Assembly (NCBI GenBank): GCA_947069175.1
Contig: CAMTDV010000022.1
Location: 39,413,027-39,477,026 of the forward strand
Source of the DNA: Scalesia atractyloides
Taxonomy: Eukaryota; Streptophyta; Magnoliopsida; Asterales; Asteraceae
DNA: 64,000 nucleotides
Direction of reading: 5' to 3'
Made by a program: the position numbers and the translations under genes. Numbering within the stretch: position 1 is the stretch's first letter; each line of letters opens with the position of its first letter. Below the pieces are notes generated by a model. That model was not told where the DNA came from and searched no databases. It worked only from the letters and a program-made list of their open reading frames with translations. Positions 55,902 to 64,000 of this stretch are shown here, piece after piece.

Positions 55902-56429
55902 TGTGACAACCGGCACTTTCTGGTAATTTTCGTACAATTAAACAGTCATTTATATTATGCAACTATGTGTTTAAAACGTCAATATAGCATGCTTACATCT
56001 TATACATCTAGAGATATCACGGAATACATCTAAATAGTGCATGTTATTCATTTTAATGGTCGCATCTCAAAACAGTTTAGGCAATGCACGGAAACAACTA
56101 GTAGACTTACAAGTTAGACTAGCTATGTCAGCAGGGTTCCGGTACTCAGCTAAACGACAAATTTAGGACTTAGATGAGAGTCCAACATTGATTATATATT
56201 AAATCCTATGTGGGAAAATGAGGATTCATGCCAACACTTTCTGGAAATAATATAAAAAACTAAAAACCATCCGAAACGCCCATAAGTGACAAATTCAGCA
56301 CAATTCAGCAAAATTCAGCATAGAGTTTATACTAGATCCCGAAATGATGTTAGATATCATAGATTACTTAAAAGATGTTGGAAGTATCATTGGGGCTTCA
56401 AACCATATCATACCATACAAGTCTTGTAA
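55902..56429 (+). repeat. Athila-type LTR, left 528 bp, cut by element H
   Basis: Starts TGTGACAACCGGCACTTTCT, an Athila-like LTR start, and runs to 56429 where element H begins. The rest should lie beyond the right edge. Confidence 0.6.
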
Positions 56430-58749
56430 TGTCATACCCCGTATTTCCAACCAAACACCGGTGGGCCCGAGTGGGGAATATCATGACGAAAGTTGATATC
56501 ATCATAGTCAATTAAACATAGCACACCAGAAGTCTTGCAGTTTAAATTACTATTACAAACCAAATGTTCAAAGTACGAAAAATAATGTACAGACGGCTTG
56601 TAATGAAAGATCCACAGGCGGATCATAAAATGTAAAAAAATGTGTAACAGATTTTGGGCAGATATAAGGATTTGCAAGATCCTTTCATATCACTACTAAG
56701 TAGCTTCCAGCCTTTTTCGTATTGTACCTGCATCTTAGTCTTTTGAAAATACGTCAGCTTTCGCTGGTAAATACACCCGACTGACTCATTTTCAAAACAT
56801 TTTAAAAATTAGATTTAAGTGCACAGGGCACAATCTTTTATAACTTGGGAAAGTCAGCTTTGTAACCTTCTTACCAGCTTTACATGTTTGTCAATACATA
56901 TGAGGCCCAGTACAGAGACCGAGACATGATTAACGTACACACCACTTATGAACCCACGAAGGAGTTATCCCCAACTTGTGGGTAATAATAATTTAGCATT
57001 CGCATCTATCGGGTGTATGCCTACACCCCGTGCTTTGGTCGTGGCCATTAACTATTGTAATGAGCCAAGGATATCCAGGACACGGTCGTTAACCCCCAAT
57101 GTTTAAGTTATCAAATAAAACTGATCAAAACAGAATATGCAGATTTACTAGCCACAATTCGGCATTCGATTGATCCCATTTCCGACCAACCGGCAATAAT
57201 TTACCTAACCCAAGCCCGTATAAGGGAAATAAGTCAAGAGTATTTACCTGAGCTAGTCTTCATTTAAAAATACAAGATTTAATATCTCAGTCGTATTCAA
57301 ATTGAAATAATGTAGATAGCATTTACTTGAAGGCTCTAGTCTTGATTATGGCATAAGATGACAAATTAGAATGCTAATGGTCTTATTTAAGTCTTAGACT
57401 TAGACCGACTAGCTTAAAGGATAAAAAACGATACAATACGCTAGATTAAGCGATGACCGGATAGAATGTAGTTTAAACCCAACAAGTACTTAAGACTTGT
57501 ATAATGTGGGTAAACATTAACATTTGGAATTTGAGATTAAAATGATAACATTAAACTCGTTTCAGTTATTTTTCTTAAACTAGTTACATATACTTAACCG
57601 TATGTATATAAGCGATATCGGGTAACCAGATGAGTCATGAACAAGTTCTAAATGTCATTATACTTTAACTAAGTTGTAATATCAGTAGGAGATCAACTTA
57701 TATGCCCGTTAAGGTTTTTAAAACGAAACTACGCCTTAAGAGGCGTTACCATTACTTGTCGTATAAAAGGAACTTGCACGTATTCTGATGTTATGATCAT
57801 AAACATTCTGGAAAAATACTTAATTTGTGATATATTATCAGTAAGAAGTCACACATAAGTGTGATTTATGGTTTAAGACCAAACTATGCACCGAAAGGGC
57901 AATTTGGTCATTTAAAAAGTATAATTTACGATATTATACTAAAAGCAGTTTATGATCAGAATATCAACATCATAATATGTTAATTTCATTAACATATCAG
58001 TAGGTAATTCATTTGCAAGTTCATTGTTGATTAAAACCTTGTTTTATGTAAAAAGGGCATTTTAGTCAAAATTGACATTTTAACAGAACTTGTGCATAAA
58101 CTCAGATTATGATTATGATCAAGTAATATAACCTCAGAGGGTTATGCTACATTGTATTACGATTATATTGCGACCATAGTTCAGAAGTTAACTAATCTAA
58201 GTCGGGTCAGAATCAAAAGTCAAAGTTGAAATCCAGCTCGCGACTTTCAGTTGCGAACTGACCCTTGGACTGAAATTGACGGATCGAACATGTTCCCACA
58301 TGTTCTAATAATTAGTACCAACTTGTTTAAGTGTCAAAAACATGTTTATAACATATATAAACTCAGATTATAATATTTATAAAATCTGACCCGTTTGACT
58401 TTTTAAAACACAAACTTTGACCCGTCAATTGACCTAGTAAACGTGATCGTTAGGAGGTCTCCTTTTAAGGGATTAATACCTTCCTAATTTCGATCACTTA
58501 GCCATGTTCATTTTGAACAATGGCTGGACCATAATGGTCTTAACCGAAAGTAAAGGCATTTGTCGAAAATGCTTGACTTTTGGCTATTAAAATCCTATAA
58601 AAAAGAAAAGAGCAGAGATGGAACACTTACAAGTGATCCAAGGGAAACTTAGAACTCAAAGGGAAGCTCCCAAATGGTCAGGAACTTCCAAGAGTGTAAT
58701 AGAGAGGAGAAAGAGTGAATGAGCAAGGAAATGAGGTGAACTAAGTGGC

Positions 58750-58757
58750 TATTTATA
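58750..58757 (-). promoter_or_regulatory. Probable TATA box of LTR H
   Basis: Minus strand TATAAATA within CACTATAAATAGCCAC, in the position expected for U3/R of a 3-kb LTR. Confidence 0.5.
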
Positions 58758-59331
58758 GTGCAAGAAGGTGTGTGAAGATGAAGCCAGGTGTTAGAGGTGT
58801 TGTAGGATCTTCACAAGTGTCTAGCAAGGTGTCGAGAGCTGGAAGAGTGTGGCAATTTGCAGGCTAGGTGGCATCCTCACAAAGATTTGGAGGTTTGACA
58901 CATTTAATCCCACAAAAATAGTTTTGTTAACTATCATGAATTGTCCCTTGACTTATATCCAATGACATAATGATACAACTTGGTCTCTTCGTTCAACACA
59001 AGATGTATTGAAGAAGAGTACGAATAACCGAACGTTAACGGGTGTCGCACTAGGTGTTTTTACGACTTATAAGTGTTTACTAGCTTAAACGTGAAAGATA
59101 TGAATACTTATGGTTTCATGTGTTAAATTATCCAAACTAGTAAGGTTAAAGGTTCGGTGAAGAAGCAGAATGCTCAAGGATGGTAAATAAAAAGATATTG
59201 TCTCAACTGAGAGACGTTCGGGTCGAGAAACAACTTGTTTAAATAAGTAACACAAAAATAATAAAGTCTAGGGGCCTCTGGGTAATTTTCTGAAAGTTAA
59301 AATGAAGAAAATTAGAGGCTTCTAAGCCTCG

Positions 59332-59430
59332 CCGTAGGCCACGGTCGATAGACCGTTGCTTACGGTAAATGTAAAGTCTATACAGAAGCCTTAGACCGTA
59401 GCCTACGGTCTTAGACCGTAGGTTACGGTT
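59332..59430. repeat. CCGTAGGC/CTACGG palindrome cluster in LTR H
   Basis: Repeated inverted units such as GACCGTAGCCTACGGTC (59395-59411), then GACCGTAGGTTACGGT, with GCCGTAGGCCACGGTC upstream; also AGAGGCTTCTAAGCCTC at 59314-59330. Hairpin-forming and close to the LTR 5' end. Confidence 0.75.
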
Positions 59431-59518
59431 AGTTTAAGAAAATTTTGAATTTTGGACATGTACACGTGTCGGTATATTACCGAACACGAATTTTACGAGG
59501 TGTTACATCCTCACCCCT

Positions 59519-62500
59519 TTAAAAGAAATCTCGACCTCGAGATTTTATTAAAAAAATATGGGGGTACTTTTGTCGCATAGTGGACTCAACCTCCCATGTA
59601 TACTCGGGGCCGCGAAGGGCATCCCACTTAACCTTTAAAATAGGTATAAATTTCCTTCGGAGCTTTTTAACCTGTCGACCCTCCATCGAAATTGGTTTCT
59701 CAACGAACCTCATGTTTTTATCAATTTGTACATCTTGATGTGACATTGCTAGCGACTCATCTGCTAGACATTTCTTTAAATTAGATATGTGGAAGACATC
59801 ATGGATTCCACTGAGCTCCTCAGGCAGCTTGAGCTTATAAGCTACAGAACTGACACATTTGATTACCTCGAATGGTCCAATATATCTTGGGCTCAACTTG
59901 CCCTTCTTTCCAAAGCACATCACACCTTTCCAGGGTGATACCTTCAATAATACTCCGTTCCCTATTTGGAACTTAAGAAGTTTTCGCCTCTTGTCAGCAT
60001 AACTTTTCTGCCTATCACGAGCAGCTTTGAGACGACCATGGATTTGTATTATCTTATCCGTGGTCTCTAGGACAATCTCAGGTCCAGACAGTTGGGCTTC
60101 CCCCACTTCAGCCCAACCAACAGGCGTTCTACATTTTCTCCCATACAAGGCTTCAAAGGAAAAGCCTTGATTCTTGTATGATAACTATTATTATAGGAGA
60201 ATTCTATTAGGGATAAGTGGTCATCCCAACTTCCACCTAAATCAATCACACATGCTCTAAGCATGTCTTCCAAATTCTAGATAGTACGCTCACTTTGTCC
60301 ATCCGTCTGTGGATGGTAAGCCGTATTAAGTTTATTCTTGTGCCTAAAGATTGTTGGAAACTTTTCCAAAAGTGAGATGTATATCTAGTATCTCTATCAG
60401 ATACAATAGATACCGGCACACGATGTAGGGACACAATCTTGTCCACATATAACTTGGCCAACTTATCACAACTATAAGTCTCTTTAATTGGCAAGAAATG
60501 TGTTGACTTAGTTAACCTGTCCATAATGACCCAAATTGTGTCATTGCCATGTTTGGTCTTAGGTAACTTGGTAATTAAATCCATAGTTACCATTTCCCAT
60601 TTCCAAGTGGGAATCTCAAGCTGTTGTAGAAGTCCTGACGGTTTCTAATGTTCGTCTTTAACTTGCGAACACGTCAGACACTTAGCTACGTAAGTGGCTA
60701 TGAATTTCTTCAAACCCATCCACCAATATCTCTTCTTTAAATCTTGATAGATCTTGTCACCACCTGGGTGAACTGAGTATCTCGAATTATGTGCTTCTTG
60801 GAGGATTAGAACTCTAATTCCTCCAAAGATTGGAACCCAGATTCTGCCATTAAATCTAAGGATTCCATCTTTTCTAGGCATTAACTGATCAACAGTCCCG
60901 CCTAATCCTTCATTAGGAATATTAGCTTCTACCAGGGCTTGCTTTTGTGCATATAATAGCTTCTCATTCAAGTTTTTTCTGAGCTCGATGCTCTTGGCGT
61001 TAATCCTTATAGGCTTAACCCTTTCCTTGCGACTTAAGGTGTCAGCAATGGCATTTGCCTTGCCGGGATGAAAGCGAATTTTACAATCATAATCATTCAG
61101 TGTTTCCATCCAGCGACGTTATCGCATGTTCAAATCCTTTTGATTGAATAGATGTTGAAGACTCTTATGGTCAGTGTATATAATACACTTTGTGCCATAT
61201 AAATAGTGTCTCCATAACTTAAGTGCAAATACAACAGCACCCAATTCCAAGTCATGGGTTTTGTAATTCCTTTCGTGCACCTTTAATTGTCGTGATGCAT
61301 AAGCAATCACTTTCCTTTATGCATTAGCACACAGCCCATGCCAGTGTGCGAGGAATCACAATAAACGACAAAATCCTCGATACCCTTAGGTAAAGATAAC
61401 ATAGAGCATTGATCAACTTATGTTTTATAATTTTAAAAGATTCTTGTTGTTTTGGACCCCAGTCAAACTTGACATTCTTATGGGTCAAGGTAATTAAAGG
61501 TGTGGCTATCTTAAAAAAGTTCTTAATGAATCTCCTATAATAACCGGCCAATCCTAAGAAACTACGAATCTCCGATGGAGTTTTGGGTACTTCCCAATTC
61601 ATTATGGCTTCAATCTTGGCGGGATCCACTTGGATACCACGCTCACATACAACATGTCCAAGAAACTAGACTTCTATAAGCCAAAACTCGCACTTGGAGA
61701 ACTTAGCATAAAGCTTCTCTTGTCTTAGCAATTTTAGGATGCCCCGAAGATGTTTCTCATAATCAAATTGATTACGAGAGTAGATAAATATGTCTTCTAT
61801 GAAGACAGTGACAAACTTATCTAGATACGGCTTGCAGACTCTATTCATGAGATCCATGAATGCTGCAGGTGCATTTGTGAGCCCAATACGCATCACCAAA
61901 AATTCATAATGACCATAACTGTTCCTGAAGGCAGTCTTAGGAACATCCTCACTTCTAACCTTCAGTTGATGATATCCTGATCTTAAATCAATCTTAGAGA
62001 AGTAACAAGCCCCTTGAAGTTGATCGAATAAGTCATCGATCCTAGGAAAAGAATAACGATTCTTGATCGTTATCATATTTAGTTCACGGTAATCAATGCA
62101 CATCCGCATTTAACCGTCCTTTTTCTTAACGAAAAGGATAGGAGCTCCACAAGGTGAGGAACTAGGTTGAATAAAGCCTTTCTCTAAAAGTTCATCTAAT
62201 TGTATCCTTAATTCCTTCATTTTCATCGGTGCTAACCGATATGGAGCTCTAGCAACAGGTGCTGATCCTGGTAGGATATCAATCCTAAACTCCACTTGCC
62301 TATCTGGAGGTAGACCTGATAATTCTTCAGGAAAAACAAAGGAATATTCCGAGATGATCGAAAGGTCTTCAATCTTTGGTTTTGGCTCGTTAATAGTTAC
62401 TTGTGCCATGTAAGTGACACAACCTTTCCCTAGACACTTGGATGCCTTAAATAACGACACCTTGTCTGGCAATCCATAGTGTGAATCTCCAAGGATGGTG

Positions 62501-62885
62501 AGCATTTCACCAGATGGGGTTTTAACTTCGATGAGTTTCTTATCACAGGCAATGTGGGCTTGGTTATGGGATAACCAATCCATGTCTAAGACTAATCCAA
62601 CCCCGCCAAATTCATTGGCAGAAGAGAAATAGGAATTGGATGATTCTTAATGGATGTAAAACATCCATCAAGAATAGAAGACGTTGTTTCTAAGGTTCCG
62701 TAAGCAAGTTCTACTTCATAAGTTATGTCTAGGGTTCTTATGGGTAAGTTTAATAGTTTGCTAAACTTATTGTCCACAAATGACTTATCCGCACCCGAAT
62801 AAAAAAGAACTCTAGCATATACGTCATTAATGAGGAATGTACATGTTATAACGGTGTTGTCATTAACAACCCCCTTAGCATTCAT
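59519..62885 (-). pseudogene. pol of element H: protease, RT, RNase H, integrase, broken
   Basis: Minus strand. Protease (62885-62592) has LFYSGADKSF where DTG or DSG is expected, so the catalytic Asp is Tyr. A stop separates it from the next block MDWLSHNQAHIACDKKLIEV and PVARAPYRLAPMKMKELRIQ. A stop at 62110 precedes RT MCIDYRELNMITIKNRY, FSKIDLRSGYHQLKVRSEDV and VFIEDIFIYS, with Glu for the first catalytic Asp. A stop lies at 61666. RT thumb FLGLAGYYRRFIKNFFKIAT and RNase H (IIYTDHKSLQHLFNQKDL, HPGKANAIADTLSRK) follow. Integrase zinc finger is near 60700. Integrase core has MDLITKLPKTKHGNDTIW and SIVSDRDTRYTSHFW (second Asp intact), with frameshifts near 60300 and 60150. The C-terminus ends KVKWDALRGPEYTWEVES and RQKYPHIFL at about 59545. 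Confidence 0.92.
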
Positions 62886-64000
62886 CTGGAAGGCACGTGC
62901 ATTTCCTTTCTTAGCCTCTCCAAACTTTGAATCGTTACTTCTGGGGTTCTTAGGGCAGTTAGGCTTAATATGCCCTTCTCATTATAGCCGTAACAGACTG
63001 CATCTTTAAGGTTCTTGCATTCTAGGGTCTTATGCCCCTTTTTTCTTACAAATACTACAAGGTTTAGCCTGTGCGTCAGAATTGCACTGTCCCTAGTGCC
63101 TGCGGTTACAGCTCTTGTACATAGGTCTATCATTAGACGTGTGCTGGTTCTTCTTGAACCCAAAATTTCCTCTCTTTTTAAACTTTTGGGAGTATCATCC
63201 TCCCGTTTCCTATTTTCGTCAGTCTTAGTTCTAACTGACTTTTGCCTCACCAAGTCTAAGGTGAGAGAGAGAGAGAAATTGGTCAACAACAGACCTATAG
63301 GTACTAGGCTGAGCAGCCTTTACCGTGCCCTTAATCTCGGGTGCTAACCCATTAATGAAACGTGTAATGCGTTTGGGTTCAGGAGTTATTAGATAGGAGA
63401 CTAATCTGGATAGAGAGTTGAAGTTAGAAACATAAATCTGACAGTCCAGATTTTTCATGGTAAGAGTGAGAAAATCTGACTCTATCTTCTCCACCTCATG
63501 AAGTCGGCAGTGCGTCTCTTTGACAAGGTCAACAAACTTGGACCACCCCAAGTTATACATGTGTACTTTACCTATTGATTGAACCATTGCCATCCATCAA
63601 ATTAAGGCATCACCCTTGAAGGATTGGGATACATACTTTACCACATCCTTATCAGCGCAACCGCTGATGTCCACTATCTTTTCCATTTCATCAAGCCATC
63701 TCAAGGCTTCTACTGCTCCCCTTTCTCGTTAAAATCTCAGGGCTTGAAGGAGACAAAGTATTTATAGGTACATCCGTCTTTAGAAGAACGAGACCTATCA
63801 TTAAATTCTAGTTTCTTCGGTTCACTCTTCGCACTCGATAAGTGAACATAGCTCTCCTTTTGAGCTGATGATAGTGGAATAGACAAAGGTTTAGAGCGAG
63901 TAGCGCTCACTTCCTTAAATTTTTCCATGGCCTTTCCAACAGCTGCATCAATGCGAGCTTGGAAATCATCATTATTGATGGCTATATTTTCAGCTTTGTC
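62882..64000 (-). pseudogene. gag of element H (broken, N-terminus outside the window)
   Basis: Minus strand from the right edge: basic/Ser-rich start (EKFKEVSATRSKPLSIPLSS), DGCTYKYFVSFKP, then after frame changes MVQSIGKVHMYNLGWSKFVD, LVKETHCRLHEVEKIESDFL, LTMKNLDCQIYVSNFNSLSR and EPKRITRFINGLAPEIKG. Near 63060-62980 a Cys-rich region (C..KGH..LEC and CYGYNEKG) stands where CCHC knuckles are expected but several Cys/His are lost. Ends overlapping the protease start near 62882. Stops and shifts near 63720, 63590 and 63280. Confidence 0.8.

Larger units (their letters stand above)
56430..59507 (-). repeat. 3' LTR of element H (3078 bp)
   Basis: Minus strand TGTAACACCTCG (59507) to CGGGGTATGACA (56430), with purine tract TTTAAAGGGGTGAGGA (59523-59508) beside it. 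TATAAATA at 58757-58750 (minus) is a probable TATA box, about 750 bp from the LTR start. A palindrome block lies at 59332-59430. No coding sequence seen. Confidence 0.88.
56430..64000 (-). mobile_element. Element H: Ty3/gypsy (chromovirus-like), 3' LTR plus most of the coding region
   Basis: Minus-strand order from the right edge: gag, protease, RT, RNase H, integrase with chromodomain-like tail, purine tract, 3' LTR. The gag start and 5' LTR are outside. Left flank TGTAA (56425-56429) would be the target duplication. Related to C in pol (similar YASRQLK, VFALKxWRHYLYGTKC and SYNNSYH blocks) but with a different gag and LTR, so a separate family. Confidence 0.9.

Overview
This window looks like repeat-rich nuclear DNA of a flowering plant. 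I see no ordinary host gene. Almost every base belongs to LTR retrotransposons, plus one PIF/Harbinger DNA transposon and one TRIM-like LTR. Every primer-binding site seen is of the initiator-tRNA-Met type, and the lineages (Athila, Tat, chromovirus-like Ty3/gypsy with 2-3 kb LTRs, Sirevirus-like Ty1/copia) are those of eudicot genomes. The families remind me of Asteraceae (lettuce, sunflower, tansy), but that is an impression from memory, not a proof.

Layout. (1) 1-5136: 5' part of gypsy element A on the minus strand (2.74 kb LTR, PBS, accessory acidic-repeat ORF, gag with a candidate intron). A is inserted in an older minus-strand copia (5137-8739). That copia's gag is also split by a Harbinger element (6514-8345). 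(2) 8965-17586: 3' portion of a Tat-lineage gypsy (plus strand), with pol containing a second RNase H, an antisense intron-containing accessory ORF and a 627-bp LTR. A solo LTR (E, 12982-15250) with a perfect 5-bp target duplication interrupts the antisense ORF. (3) 17587-22823: decayed Athila pol and the downstream Athila ORF. (4) 22824-48817: a Sirevirus-like copia arrangement in which the LTR at 23031 appears to serve two tandem copies. A 10.7-kb gypsy element C (23524-34262) lies just after its PBS. Degenerate pol and envelope-like ORFs follow, and the second LTR (41369-48817) is split by a 7-kb composite element D (41578-48565). (5) 48818-56429: a gypsy 3' LTR with an integrase tail (F), a solo LTR of the A family (G), and an Athila 3' end with a partial LTR. 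(6) 56430-64000: 3' LTR and most of the coding region of gypsy element H (minus strand), running off the right edge.

The coding regions are mostly broken. Element C is closest to intact: two nonsense codons, one frameshift, and an Asn at the second catalytic position of integrase that element D shares. H has lost its protease Asp and has Glu for the first RT Asp. The Harbinger transposase has lost its second Asp.

The most unusual signals are: arrays of tRNA-like modules with A-box and B-box sequences inside the LTRs of the C/D/E family, in both orientations; composite D, whose two outer ends come from different LTR families but which is flanked by one target duplication, with the empty site visible in the sister LTR; a spliced-looking antisense ORF in the Tat element that shares a 13-bp palindrome with the rest of that element; and an inverted duplication of about 76 bp inside copia RNase H. 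These were read by eye. No search, alignment score or folding was run.
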